A DNA stretch of 64,000 nt from the NCBI GenBank assembly GCA_022821985.1, contig JAJECP010000037.1, positions 62,001 to 126,000 of the forward strand, written 5' to 3'. The notes under the pieces were generated by a model. That model ran no database searches. It had not been told where the DNA came from and saw nothing but the letters and a program-made list of their open reading frames with translations. A program made the position numbers and the translations under genes. The first letter of the stretch is position 1; each line of letters starts with the position of its first letter. Source of the DNA: Acidimicrobiia bacterium (lineage in GTDB: Bacteria; Actinomycetota; Acidimicrobiia; Acidimicrobiales; Poriferisodalaceae). This document shows, one piece after another, positions 35,377 through 43,733 of the stretch.

Positions 35377-35705
35377 GCACCGCAGGCGATACCCGCACTG
35401 TCGTGCTGTGCCAGCACGACGACGTGCCCGACGGCGAGGCCCGCCGCTTCGACGTCGAGGGTCACCGCATTGCGCTCGCACGCATCGGCGACGACTTCTA
35501 CGCCATCGGCGACCAGTGCAGCCACCAGAACTACTCGCTGGCCGACGGCTGGGTGTGGCCCGACGAGTGCGCGCTGGAATGCCCCCAGCACTCGTCGAGC
35601 TTCGACCTGCGAACGGGCCGGCCGAACTGCTTCCCCGCCACCCAGCCGGTCCCGGTGTATGAGATTCGCACCGGCGACGACGGCGTGGCGGTGGTGCTGC
35701 CATGA
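35373..35705 (+). CDS. Rieske [2Fe-2S] ferredoxin-like protein of the SUF locus
   Basis: A 110-residue Rieske protein of the non-haem ferredoxin type. Cluster ligands are C-S-H in D-Q-C-S-H and C-P-Q-H in L-E-C-P-Q-H. The protein ends in a beta-strand region with V-P-V-Y-E-I-R. Rieske ferredoxins in actinobacterial suf operons sit between sufD and sufC as here, and may pass electrons during cluster assembly. Translation is linked to sufC by an ATGA overlap. Confidence 0.9.
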   Translation: MSTAGDTRTVVLCQHDDVPDGEARRFDVEGHRIALARIGDDFYAIGDQCSHQNYSLADGWVWPDECALECPQHSSSFDLRTGRPNCFPATQPVPVYEIRTGDDGVAVVLP

Positions 35706-36601
35706 GCGCTCCGACCGCCGAGGCCGCGCACACGCTGCGCATCGAGGGACTGCACGCATCGGCGGGCGACACCGAGATCCTCCAGGGCGTGGATCTCGAA
35801 GTGTCCTCCGGGCGAGTTCACGCAGTCATGGGACCCAACGGCTCGGGCAAGAGCACGCTGGCGCACGTCGTGATGGGCCGCCCCGGTTACGAGGTCACTG
35901 CCGGATCGGTCACCCTCGATGGCGTCGACGTGCTGAGCCTGGCGCCCTGGGAGCGGGCGCAGGCCGGGCTGTTCCTGGCCATGCAGCATCCGACCGAGGT
36001 GCCGGGCGTCTCGGCCGCCCAAGCACTGGCCGAGGCGCTTGCGCTGCGGGCCGGCGATGACGGCCCGAGCGATGACCAGCTCGAGCGCACCCGCAGCCTG
36101 CTCGAAGCCGAGGCGGCAGCCGTCGGGCTGAAGGCCGAGCTGGTGGCCCGGCCGCTGAACGTCGACATGTCAGGCGGCGAGAAGAAGCGCAACGAAACCG
36201 TGCAGCTCGCCGTGCTGCAGCCCCGCATCGCCATCCTCGACGAGATCGACAGCGGCCTCGACATCGACGCGTTGCGCGCCTGCGCCAACCGCATCGAAGC
36301 GCTCACCGAAGCCGGCTTAGGCGTGCTGGCCATCACGCACTTCACCCGTGTGCTGGAGTACCTCCGGCCCGACGAGGTCCACGTGATCGTGGACGGCCGC
36401 ATCGTCGACTCCGGCGGACCCGAGCTTGCCGAGGCGCTCGAAGCCGACGGCTACACGCCCTACCTGCCCGAAGAACCCGATGCCGGCGTAGCGGTGTCCA
36501 TCGGCGGGCTCGGCAGCGCCCCGGCTGCAGGAACGGGGGCGTCTGCTCCGGACGATCCATTTGCCGACCCTTGGGCAGACCCGCTCGACGAACTGGGCTG
36601 A
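35702..36601 (+). CDS. sufC: Fe-S cluster assembly ATPase SufC (copy 1)
   Basis: A 299-residue ABC-type ATPase. Walker A is G-P-N-G-S-G-K-S-T, the signature is M-S-G-G-E-K-K-R-N-E-T, and Walker B is I-A-I-L-D-E-I-D-S-G-L-D-I-D-A-L, diagnostic of SufC. F-L-A-M-Q-H-P-T-E-V-P-G-V also fits. It drives the SufBD scaffold. Unlike usual SufC (about 250 residues) it has a C-terminal tail of about 45 residues rich in Ala/Gly/Asp/Pro. A second SufC lies at 40543 on the other strand. Confidence 0.93.
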   Translation: MSAPTAEAAHTLRIEGLHASAGDTEILQGVDLEVSSGRVHAVMGPNGSGKSTLAHVVMGRPGYEVTAGSVTLDGVDVLSLAPWERAQAGLFLAMQHPTEVPGVSAAQALAEALALRAGDDGPSDDQLERTRSLLEAEAAAVGLKAELVARPLNVDMSGGEKKRNETVQLAVLQPRIAILDEIDSGLDIDALRACANRIEALTEAGLGVLAITHFTRVLEYLRPDEVHVIVDGRIVDSGGPELAEALEADGYTPYLPEEPDAGVAVSIGGLGSAPAAGTGASAPDDPFADPWADPLDELG

Positions 36602-36714
36602 GCGCAGCTGAGTATCGCTTGGCGTCTGCCCCCGACGACCGCGCATATTGATCTTTCGATGTACTTGCCGGTTGGTGTTGACTGGGCGAGGGGAAACCTG
36701 GGGAGGGTGATCCG

Positions 36715-37011
36715 ATGGCACGAGAGCTGTTGACGCAGGACGAACTGAGCGAACTCGCCGCCGAGCTCGGGGCCTGGGAGGTGTCGGGCACGGAGCTGCG
36801 CCGCTCCTTCCGCTTCGGGAACTTCGTGGAGGCGTTCGGCTTCATGGCCGCTGCCGCCCTGGTGGCCGAAAAGATGGATCACCATCCCAACTGGTCGAAC
36901 GTGTACAGCACCGTGGAGGTTGCGCTGAACACGCACGACCGCGGCGGCGTGACCGAGCTGGACGCCGCGCTGGCTCGTGCAATGGACGGCCTAGCAGGCG
37001 CCGCGGGCTGA
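36715..37011 (+). CDS. 4a-hydroxytetrahydrobiopterin dehydratase (pterin-4a-carbinolamine dehydratase)
   Basis: A 98-residue PCD/DCoH fold protein. The catalytic His pair is in M-D-H-H-P-N-W-S-N-V-Y, preceded by R-S-F-R-F-G-N-F-V-E-A and followed by H-D-R-G-G-V-T. The enzyme regenerates pterin cofactor after aromatic hydroxylation, although in actinobacteria it may also have a regulatory or moonlighting use. The ATG has a GGGAGGGTGAT site upstream. It is followed 10 nt later by the NUDIX gene. Confidence 0.9.
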   Translation: MARELLTQDELSELAAELGAWEVSGTELRRSFRFGNFVEAFGFMAAAALVAEKMDHHPNWSNVYSTVEVALNTHDRGGVTELDAALARAMDGLAGAAG

Positions 37012-37021
37012 CAGCCGCCCG

Positions 37022-37576
37022 ATGCGACTGCCACGCCTGAAGCGGCGCACCAAGCCAGATCGCCCCGAGCGTGCTGCGCCCGCGCCCGTCGTGGAGGGCA
37101 CGGTCGAATCGAAACCGGGCGTGCGCCGCATGCTGCACCAGCTCTTCGAGTTCTGGGTGCGTTTGCGGCCGGCGAGAGTCACGCTCGGCGTGCGCGGCTT
37201 GGTCGTCGACCACAAGGGCCGCGTCTGCCTGGTGCGGCACACCTACCGCGACGGCTGGTTCCTGCCTGGCGGCGGCGTCAAGACCCGCGAGGCGCTGGTG
37301 GAGGCGGTAGCGCGGGAACTGCGCGAGGAGACCGGTGTCGTCGTGGCCGAGACGCCCCAGAACGTGCTCGGCGTGTACTCCTCACGCCACGGCAACCGCA
37401 GCGATCACATCGTCGTATTCGTGGTGACCGATTGGCGTGTCGAGGAATCAGTCTCACCCGAGATCGCCGAGGTGGCCTTCTTCCCCCCCGGCGAACTCCC
37501 CCCAGGCACCACACCAGGCACCTCACGCCGCATCTCCGAATGGATGACCGGAGTCCCCCCCGGCCACCGCTGGTAG
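37022..37576 (+). CDS. NUDIX domain hydrolase
   Basis: A 184-residue protein. The Nudix box G-x5-E-x7-R-E-x2-E-E-x-G is intact in G-G-V-K-T-R-E-A-L followed by A-R-E-L-R-E-E-T-G. A basic, Pro-rich N-terminal segment (1-35) and a short amphipathic helix precede the core. Such enzymes cleave nucleoside diphosphates linked to another group, with substrate not predictable here. It is probably cotranscribed with the pterin dehydratase gene. Confidence 0.88.
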   Translation: MRLPRLKRRTKPDRPERAAPAPVVEGTVESKPGVRRMLHQLFEFWVRLRPARVTLGVRGLVVDHKGRVCLVRHTYRDGWFLPGGGVKTREALVEAVARELREETGVVVAETPQNVLGVYSSRHGNRSDHIVVFVVTDWRVEESVSPEIAEVAFFPPGELPPGTTPGTSRRISEWMTGVPPGHRW

Positions 37577-37601
37577 CCCGGCTGTTCGGGCGGCCGTCGC
37601 G

Positions 37602-38771
37602 CTAGAGACGGGGTGTGCGAGGGGGGTGGCCCATGAGGATGCGGCCGTAGGCCTCCAGCGCTGGGTCGAGGGCTGTGATGGCGTGCATGTTGATGGCCTG
37701 CAGGTCGGCTTGGAGGCGGCCGATGCGGTTGGAGTCGCGCACGCCGCGGCCGCCGGTGGCCAGATAGAGCGACTGCACGGCTTCCAGGCAGCGGCGGACG
37801 GCGTATGCGCAGTCCAGCCGGACCCTCGCCCGCAGCGGCAGCTCCAGGGCCTCGTCGTTGCGTGCGGCGTCGATCAGCAGCGCGGCGGTACGTCGCATCA
37901 GCAGTTCGCCTTGGTCGACGAGTGCGTGGGCTTCGGCGAACTGGCGGTGCGTCAGCGGCCAGTCAGTCTGTGGCACGTCGACGTGACTGATGATCTTTCC
38001 GTCGACCTCCTCGGCGAACGCGGCTAGCGAGGCCCGCGCAGCCCCCAGTGCCGGCGGCACCAGCGCATAGGCCAGCGTCGGCATGAGCGAGCTGCGCTGG
38101 ATCCAGCCGATGTTGCGGGCCATGCCAGGCGTCTGGCCTGACGCCAGCACGTCACCGCGGATGAAGCGGTGCTCAGGCACGAACGCGTCCTTCACCACGA
38201 GGCTGCTGCTGCCGGTGGCCCGCAGCCCGTTGGCGTGCCAGTCGTCGAGCGCCGAGACATCCTCGGCTGGGAGCACGAACATGCCTGAGACTTGGCCGTC
38301 GCCGTCAGGGGATGGGAAGTGGCCGCCCAGGATGACCCAGCCGGCGTGATCGATGCCCGAGCCAAAAGGCCAGAAGCCGCTCAGCGTCCAGCCGCCGTCG
38401 ACTGGCACCGCGTCGCCTCGGTCGACCAGCACACCGGCCACGTAGATGTCGGGCCCGTCGCCGTAGATCTCTTGCTGGCACGCATCGGGCCAGTGGCCCA
38501 CCAGCCAAGCGTGTGCATTGCCGACGCATGAGTGCCACGCGGTTGACGGGCAGCCTTCGGCCAGCGCCGCGTTCACTTCGAGGTAGGTGATCCAGTCGAG
38601 CTCTTGGCCGCCGTTGGCGCTCGGCTGGCCGATCGTGAGCAGCTCGGCGCCGCGCAACTCTTCGATGACATCGGGTTCGACACGGCGAGCCCACGGGTCG
38701 GCCGCCGCTCGGGCAGCCAGTTTCGGGGCGAGCTGCCGCGCTCGCTCGATGAGTTCGGCCCGTCGGCTCAC
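37602..38771 (-). CDS. Acyl-CoA dehydrogenase-fold flavin monooxygenase (HsaA-like)
   Basis: A 389-residue protein of the group-D flavin monooxygenase/acyl-CoA dehydrogenase superfamily. Blocks are G-G-Q-E-L-D-W-I-T-Y, C-P-S-T-A-W-H, S-G-F-W-P-F-G-S-G-I-D-H-A-G-W, D-D-W-H-A-N-G-L-R-A-T-G-S-S-S-L-V-V, and a C-terminal A-T-G-G-R-G-V. These oxygenases hydroxylate aromatic or steroid-derived substrates using reduced flavin from a separate reductase. GTG 38771 overlaps the sufU stop (GTGA), and longer starts lie inside sufU. The link with the SUF locus may be only positional. Confidence 0.82.
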   Translation of the reverse strand: MSRRAELIERARQLAPKLAARAAADPWARRVEPDVIEELRGAELLTIGQPSANGGQELDWITYLEVNAALAEGCPSTAWHSCVGNAHAWLVGHWPDACQQEIYGDGPDIYVAGVLVDRGDAVPVDGGWTLSGFWPFGSGIDHAGWVILGGHFPSPDGDGQVSGMFVLPAEDVSALDDWHANGLRATGSSSLVVKDAFVPEHRFIRGDVLASGQTPGMARNIGWIQRSSLMPTLAYALVPPALGAARASLAAFAEEVDGKIISHVDVPQTDWPLTHRQFAEAHALVDQGELLMRRTAALLIDAARNDEALELPLRARVRLDCAYAVRRCLEAVQSLYLATGGRGVRDSNRIGRLQADLQAINMHAITALDPALEAYGRILMGHPPRTPRL

Positions 38772-39268
38772 TCGCCCTCGGCTGTCTCGTCGAGGCCGGT
38801 GGCGAGCGCGTTCCAGCCGAGGGTGGCGCACTTGATGCGCACTGGGAACTTCACGACGCCGCGCAGCGCCTCCAGATCGCCAAGGCGCAACGCCCCGTCA
38901 TTGGCGCCGGCGCCGTCGGCTGCACCGTCGAGCGCCTCACTGCCGTCGCCGCCGATCGACTCCTCGTGGATGGACATCATGGCCTTGAAGGATCGCGTCA
39001 GATCGCGGATCTCATCGATGGTCTTGCCGATCACCGCAGCCGACATCATCGAAGCGGATGCCTGGCTGATCGAGCAGCCGTAGCCGCCGACACGAAGGTC
39101 GGTCACTACCTCGCCGTCCATCTCGAAGGTCAGCACCACCTCGTCCCCGCACAGCGGGTTGAAGCCCTCGCTGCGTTGCGCCGGCGGGCATTCCAGCTCG
39201 CCGCGATTGCGCGGGTTCCGGTAGTGATCGAGGATGATCTCCCGGTACAGGTCTTCGAGCCCAGCCAT
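38768..39268 (-). CDS. sufU: SUF system Fe-S assembly protein SufU
   Basis: A 166-residue NifU/IscU-like protein. Conserved cysteines are in F-N-P-L-C-G-D-E, G-Y-G-C-S-I-S and R-I-K-C-A-T-L, which bind zinc and accept sulfur from SufS in SufU proteins. D-H-Y-R-N-P-R-N-R-G near the start is typical. An insertion of about 30 Gly/Ala/Asp-rich residues lies before the last cysteine. It follows sufS by 30 nt and overlaps the next gene by GTGA. Confidence 0.93.
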   Translation of the reverse strand: MAGLEDLYREIILDHYRNPRNRGELECPPAQRSEGFNPLCGDEVVLTFEMDGEVVTDLRVGGYGCSISQASASMMSAAVIGKTIDEIRDLTRSFKAMMSIHEESIGGDGSEALDGAADGAGANDGALRLGDLEALRGVVKFPVRIKCATLGWNALATGLDETAEGE

Positions 39269-39298
39269 CGGATCCTGCTTCGTCCCGGTCCGTCGCCT

Positions 39299-40546
39299 CT
39301 AGTGGCCGAACAGTGCGCCGACCTCGTCAAGCGCATCGGCCAGCGAATCTATGTCGGAAGTGTCGTTGTACACGTACAGCGAGGCCCGTGTGGTGGCGGT
39401 GACGCCGAGGCATCGCATGAGCGGCTTGGCGCAGTGGTGACCGGCGCGCACGCACACGCCGCTCTGGTCGAGCACTTGGGAGATGTCGTGCGGGTGCACG
39501 TCGCGGTACACGAACGACAGCACGCCGCCGCGCTGCGCCGGCTCCGAAGGCCCGTGCACGGTGATGTCGTCGCCGTGGCGGTCGGTCAGCGTCCGCAAGG
39601 CATAGCCGGTGAGGCTGACCTCGTGGGCTCGCACGGCATCCATGCCCAGCCCCTCGAGGTATCTCACCGCGGCCCCGAGGCCCACGATCTCGGCGATGGG
39701 CGGGGTGCCCGCCTCGAACTTGTGCGGCACTGTGTTGGGCCGGAAGCCTTCCTTGGTGACGTCGAGGATCATCTCGCCGCCGCCCAGGAACGGCGGTATG
39801 GCGTCGAGCAGCTCCATGCGAGCCCACAGCACGCCCACGCCGGTCGGGCCGCACATCTTGTGCCCGGTGAACACCATGAAGTCGGCGCCCAGTTCCCCCA
39901 CGTCGGTGGGCAGGTGCGGCACGTACTGGCTGGCGTCCACGCTGAGCAGCGCACCGGCGTCGTGAGCTGCGGCGGCGAGGCGGGGGATCGGGTTGAGCGT
40001 GCCGAGCACGTTGCTCATGGCGGTCACCGACAGCAGCTTCGCCCCGTCGAGCAGGCGGTCGAGGTCGGTGAGGTCCAAGCAGCCGTCGTGGGTGATGGGA
40101 ATCCAGCGGATCTCAAAGCCCCGCTCGGCGGCCAGGATGTGCCACGGCACGATGTTGGCGTGGTGCTCCATCTCGGTGAGCACGATCGCATCGGCCGGAC
40201 CGAGGTTCGAGCCGCCCCACGAGCGGGCCACCAGGTTCATGGCCTCGGTGGCGTTCTTGGTGAAGACGATCTCGTCCGCGCTGGGGGCCGAGATGAACCG
40301 GGCAACGTCGGCCCGTGCCTGTTCCATCTGCTCTGTCGCGGCCGCGGCGATCTCGTACGCGCCGCGATGAACGTTGGCATTGACGGTGCGGTAGTAGTCG
40401 TCCATGGCGTCGAGCACCGCCATCGGCTTCTGCGACGATGCCGCAGAGTCGAGATAGACGATCGGACGGCCGTGGACGCTGCGCCCGAGCAGCGGGAACT
40501 GCGCCTTCACTGCCCCGTCGATCTCGGGGCTGACCCGGGCGCTCAC
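39299..40546 (-). CDS. sufS: Cysteine desulfurase SufS
   Basis: A 415-residue PLP enzyme releasing sulfur from cysteine for Fe-S assembly. It shows Y-L-D-S-A-A-S-S-Q-K-P, N-V-H-R-G, E-H-H-A-N-I-V-P-W, D-A-S-Q-Y-V-P-H, and the PLP lysine in F-T-G-H-K-M-C-G-P-T-G. The persulfide Cys lies in R-A-G-H-H-C-A-K-P-L. Length and order match group II (SufS) desulfurases. Its start overlaps the sufC2 stop by four bases, and sufU follows, so sulfur donor and acceptor are made together. Confidence 0.95.
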   Translation of the reverse strand: MSARVSPEIDGAVKAQFPLLGRSVHGRPIVYLDSAASSQKPMAVLDAMDDYYRTVNANVHRGAYEIAAAATEQMEQARADVARFISAPSADEIVFTKNATEAMNLVARSWGGSNLGPADAIVLTEMEHHANIVPWHILAAERGFEIRWIPITHDGCLDLTDLDRLLDGAKLLSVTAMSNVLGTLNPIPRLAAAAHDAGALLSVDASQYVPHLPTDVGELGADFMVFTGHKMCGPTGVGVLWARMELLDAIPPFLGGGEMILDVTKEGFRPNTVPHKFEAGTPPIAEIVGLGAAVRYLEGLGMDAVRAHEVSLTGYALRTLTDRHGDDITVHGPSEPAQRGGVLSFVYRDVHPHDISQVLDQSGVCVRAGHHCAKPLMRCLGVTATTRASLYVYNDTSDIDSLADALDEVGALFGH

Positions 40547-41364
40547 GCCGCCGCCTTCTGCTCGAAGGGCTCGTAGCCGTCTCGTTCCAGCTCGGCGGCG
40601 AGCTCCGGGCCGCCTGAGGCCACGATCTGCCCGTCGACCAGCACGTGGACGTAGTCGGGTTCGATCTCGCCCAGCAGGCGTTCGTAGTGCGTGATGAGCA
40701 CCACGCCCATGTGCGGCCGCTCGGCGCGGACCTGCTGCAGTCCGGTGGCCACCACCCGCAGCGCGTCGATGTCGAGGCCCGAATCTGTCTCGTCGAGCAC
40801 GGCCACATCGGGTTCGAGCAGGGCGAGCTGCAAGATCTCATTGCGCTTGCGCTCGCCGCCGCTGAAGCCCTCGTTGAGGTAGCGGTCCATGAACGACTCG
40901 TCCATGCCCAGCCGCGACATCCACTCGCCCATGGCGACGTAGATCTCGATGGCCGACACGTCTTCGCCCCGCCGTGCCGAGACCGCTTGGCGCAGGAAAT
41001 TGCGCACCGACACGCCTGGAATGTGCTGCGGGTACTGGAACGCCAGGAACAGCCCGGCCTTCGAGCGGGCGTCGGGATCCCACTCGGCCACGTCGTCGCC
41101 CCGGTAGCGGATCTCCCCGCCGGTCACCTCGTACTCCGGCGAGCCCAGGATCGTGGTGGCCAGGGTCGATTTGCCCGACCCGTTGGGACCCATGATGGCG
41201 TGGCACTCGCCCGCGTTGACCACCAGATCCACGCCGCGCAGGATCTGCGGGCCGTCGACGGCCCGCACCCCCAAGTCGTCGATCTCGAAGAGCGGTGTAC
41301 CGGATGCGGCGTCCGGCACTGTGCTGGCTGTCGCGCCGTGCGGCGTCGTGTCGCCCTGTGCCAT
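40543..41364 (-). CDS. sufC: Fe-S cluster assembly ATPase SufC (copy 2)
   Basis: A 273-residue SufC. Walker A is G-P-N-G-S-G-K-S-T, the signature F-S-G-G-E-R-K-R-N-E-I, Walker B V-A-V-L-D-E-T-D-S-G-L-D-I-D-A-L, and F-Q-Y-P-Q-H-I-P-G-V matches canonical SufC better than copy 1 does. The ATG at 41364 has a TACACT box 7 nt upstream; the open frame beyond it runs into the methyltransferase gene and is not used. It heads a sufC2-sufS-sufU operon separated from sufB/sufD by about 9 kb. Confidence 0.93.
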   Translation of the reverse strand: MAQGDTTPHGATASTVPDAASGTPLFEIDDLGVRAVDGPQILRGVDLVVNAGECHAIMGPNGSGKSTLATTILGSPEYEVTGGEIRYRGDDVAEWDPDARSKAGLFLAFQYPQHIPGVSVRNFLRQAVSARRGEDVSAIEIYVAMGEWMSRLGMDESFMDRYLNEGFSGGERKRNEILQLALLEPDVAVLDETDSGLDIDALRVVATGLQQVRAERPHMGVVLITHYERLLGEIEPDYVHVLVDGQIVASGGPELAAELERDGYEPFEQKAAA

Positions 41365-41371
41365 CAACCGC

Positions 41372-41377
41372 AGTGTA
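41372..41377 (-). promoter_or_regulatory. -10 box TACACT, leaderless start of sufC2
   Basis: On the minus strand TACACT ends 7 nt before the ATG at 41364. Confidence 0.55.
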
Positions 41378-41434
41378 TGGCTGGCCCCAAATGCCTCAAC
41401 CGGTGCTGGAGCGGATCGCCCATCGCGTGCACCG

Positions 41435-42280
41435 TCAGCGACGTCGATCGCGTCGTGCTTGTTCGACTCGCTCAGCCAGCTGCTCGGAGCCGGCCCGGAT
41501 GGTGCGCATGGCTGCGGTCGCGAGTTGCGTGGCAGCTTCGCCGAGCGTCGGTTCCAGCGGTGCTGCGGCCTCGGGAGCCTCGGTCTGCGGCTCCGGTTCG
41601 GTGCGTTCTTCCAGCGCTTCGGGCTGGGGTTCGGCGACGCGCATGAACCTCGCTGTGAGCACCCCGTAGCGGCGCTGCGTGTTGGCATGGTCGAAGAAGA
41701 TGCCCTGTTCGGCACTCTGGTAGGCGCCGTTGCCGAACTTCTCCAGGCAGCGAAACGACTGGATGGCGAATTCGGGAGCGAAGAGCTCGATGACATCCCA
41801 GTCGAAGCAGATCGGCTCTTGGGGCGTCGGACGGTCGTGCACGTCGGAGATCACGAGCAGCAGGCCGCCAGGGGCCGTGAGGCGCTTCATCTCGGCGATT
41901 GCTGCTTCGAGGTCGTCGACATGGCCGAGTGAGTTGAACGAGCAGACAACGTCAAAGCTGGCATCGGGAAATGGGATGGTCTCGGCACCGGATGCGACGT
42001 AGGTCATCGCATGTTCCGCAGCTCCCATTTGGAGATAATCGTCGGCCAGCGGATCCACGCCGACTCGCACGCGGGCCATGGTTGCCCACTCGAGCGACCC
42101 TCGCGGACCGCAGCCGATGTCGAGCACACGTTTGTCCCGGTAATCGTCGTGTGTCAGGCCGAAGTGGCCGGTGTAGAAGCGTTCGAACCAGTAGTTGTCC
42201 AGCGTCCCCTCGGCGTCCTTGCGTTGGGACCAGTAGGCGAGCTCGCCGACGCCCTTGCTGACAGCCTCGTCCTCAGACAC
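41435..42280 (-). CDS. Class I SAM-dependent methyltransferase
   Basis: A 281-residue protein. The SAM-binding motif I is V-L-D-I-G-C-G-P-R-G, motif II follows with V-G-V-D-P-L, and F-D-V-V-C-S-F-N-S-L-G-H-V is motif post-II. The acceptor is unknown. The last 80 residues are an unusual Pro/Glu/Ala-rich segment (E-P-Q-T-E-A-P-E) followed by a charged helix. GTG 42280 is preceded by a GGAGCGGG site. Confidence 0.85.
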   Translation of the reverse strand: MSEDEAVSKGVGELAYWSQRKDAEGTLDNYWFERFYTGHFGLTHDDYRDKRVLDIGCGPRGSLEWATMARVRVGVDPLADDYLQMGAAEHAMTYVASGAETIPFPDASFDVVCSFNSLGHVDDLEAAIAEMKRLTAPGGLLLVISDVHDRPTPQEPICFDWDVIELFAPEFAIQSFRCLEKFGNGAYQSAEQGIFFDHANTQRRYGVLTARFMRVAEPQPEALEERTEPEPQTEAPEAAAPLEPTLGEAATQLATAAMRTIRAGSEQLAERVEQARRDRRR

Positions 42281-42309
42281 TCACGCCCGCTCCTCGTGCC
42301 CGCCAGACG

Positions 42310-43683
42310 CTAGTCCCAGAGGCTGTCGACCACGTCGAGCCACAGCTGGGTGGTAAGCGCCAGCGACTCGATGTCGATGCGCTCGTCGTTCCCATGGAAC
42401 CGGGCGCCGAAGTCGGCGCCGTCGAGCTCGGGGCTGAACAGGCCGGCGCCGTATGCGACTGCCCCCATGTCGCGGTACACCCGGGAGTCGGTGAACCCGA
42501 TGATGAGCTGCGGCGTCAGCCGGGCAGTCGGGAAGCGGCGCCCCACCGCCACCTCCAGCGCGTCCCACAGCGGCGTCTCGACCCGGCTCAGCGATGCCGG
42601 GTCGTTCATGATGATCTCCACCTCGACTTGGTCGGCGAGATCACCGAGCGCCTCGTCGAGATGCGCCTGCACCTCCGCAGCGCCCTCGCCGGGCAGCGTC
42701 CGCACGTCCACCTCGATGTCGACGTGATCGGGGATGACGTTCGTCTTCATGGCGGTGGGCGCCCCGAGGACGTTCGGCGAGAACGATGTGTGGGTGCACG
42801 AGTACAGGTGAGCGGCCGCCGACGCGCTCGGATGGGCGTCGAGCCAGTCCTCGATGAGGTTCTCGTCGAGCATGATGGCCTTGGTTTCGTCGTCGACGCC
42901 GAGCGTGTCGACCTGCTCGCGCCACAGCTCGTGGAACTTCGGCGGTGGCCGGTACTCCGAGATCCGGTGCACTACTGCGGCGGCCTTCACGAGGGCATTG
43001 TCTTGCCGGAACGGACGTGAGCCGTGGCCGGGCACGCCTCGCACTCGCAGTCGCCGCCACGCCACGCCCTTCTCGCCGATGTTCATGCCGATGAACGGGG
43101 CGTCGGGCGACCCCGAGTGCAGGCCGCCGTTCTCGGTCAGCACGTAGTCGGCGCCGATGACATCCCAGTGGTTCTCGGCCATCCAGCGAGCGCCGTAGTT
43201 CGAACCGGCTTCCTCGTCGGCACAGGCGAAATAGATGAGGTCGCCCTTGGGCCGGTAGCCGGTCAGGGCCAGGTGCCGCATTGTCACCGCCATCGAGGAC
43301 GTGAGGTTGAGCATGTCGACGGCGCCGCGGCCCCAGACTTCGCCGTCGATGAGCTCGCCTCCGAAGGGGTCGCGGCTCCAGCCGTCACGATTCACCGGCA
43401 CCACGTCGGTGTGGCCCATCAGGCACAGGGTGGGAGCGTTCGGGTCGCTGCCTTCGATGCGGGTGACCAGCGATCGCCGGCCAGGCGCCGCGTCGAACAC
43501 CTCGAGATCCAGTCCGGCGCCTTCGAGGTAGGCCTGAATGGTGTCGGAGTTGCGGACTTCACCGCCGGATTCGGCCGTGCCGTAGTTGACGCACTCGTTG
43601 CGGATCAGCGTCTGCAGCAGCTCGACGGTCTGGGCGGTGCGACGGTTCTCGTCGCTGGTCCCAGCAGTGAATGACTGGCTCAT
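42310..43683 (-). CDS. M20/M25/M40 family metallo-hydrolase
   Basis: A 457-residue zinc peptidase or amidohydrolase. Metal and catalytic motifs are M-G-H-T-D-V-V-P, W-G-R-G-A-V-D-M (bridging Asp), A-D-E-E-A-G-S (catalytic Glu pair) and a late F-H-G-N-D-E-R-I. The lid domain contains V-P-G-H-G-S-R-P. The ATG at 43683 is supported by a leaderless -10 box. The neighbouring divergent amidase suggests catabolism of amides or N-acyl compounds. Confidence 0.9.
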   Translation of the reverse strand: MSQSFTAGTSDENRRTAQTVELLQTLIRNECVNYGTAESGGEVRNSDTIQAYLEGAGLDLEVFDAAPGRRSLVTRIEGSDPNAPTLCLMGHTDVVPVNRDGWSRDPFGGELIDGEVWGRGAVDMLNLTSSMAVTMRHLALTGYRPKGDLIYFACADEEAGSNYGARWMAENHWDVIGADYVLTENGGLHSGSPDAPFIGMNIGEKGVAWRRLRVRGVPGHGSRPFRQDNALVKAAAVVHRISEYRPPPKFHELWREQVDTLGVDDETKAIMLDENLIEDWLDAHPSASAAAHLYSCTHTSFSPNVLGAPTAMKTNVIPDHVDIEVDVRTLPGEGAAEVQAHLDEALGDLADQVEVEIIMNDPASLSRVETPLWDALEVAVGRRFPTARLTPQLIIGFTDSRVYRDMGAVAYGAGLFSPELDGADFGARFHGNDERIDIESLALTTQLWLDVVDSLWD

Positions 43684-43690
43684 GGCCTGA

Positions 43691-43696
43691 AACTTA
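43691..43696 (-). promoter_or_regulatory. -10 box TAAGTT, leaderless start of the M20 gene
   Basis: On the minus strand TAAGTT ends 7 nt before the ATG at 43683. Confidence 0.55.
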
Positions 43697-43733
43697 CGCG
43701 GCGGCGGGCGTGCGACTGTGGTCGAATGACCCG

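Noticed and set aside
38966-40576. 536-codon plus-strand open frame opposite sufU/sufS
   Set aside because: His/Val/Gly-rich antisense frame without domains.
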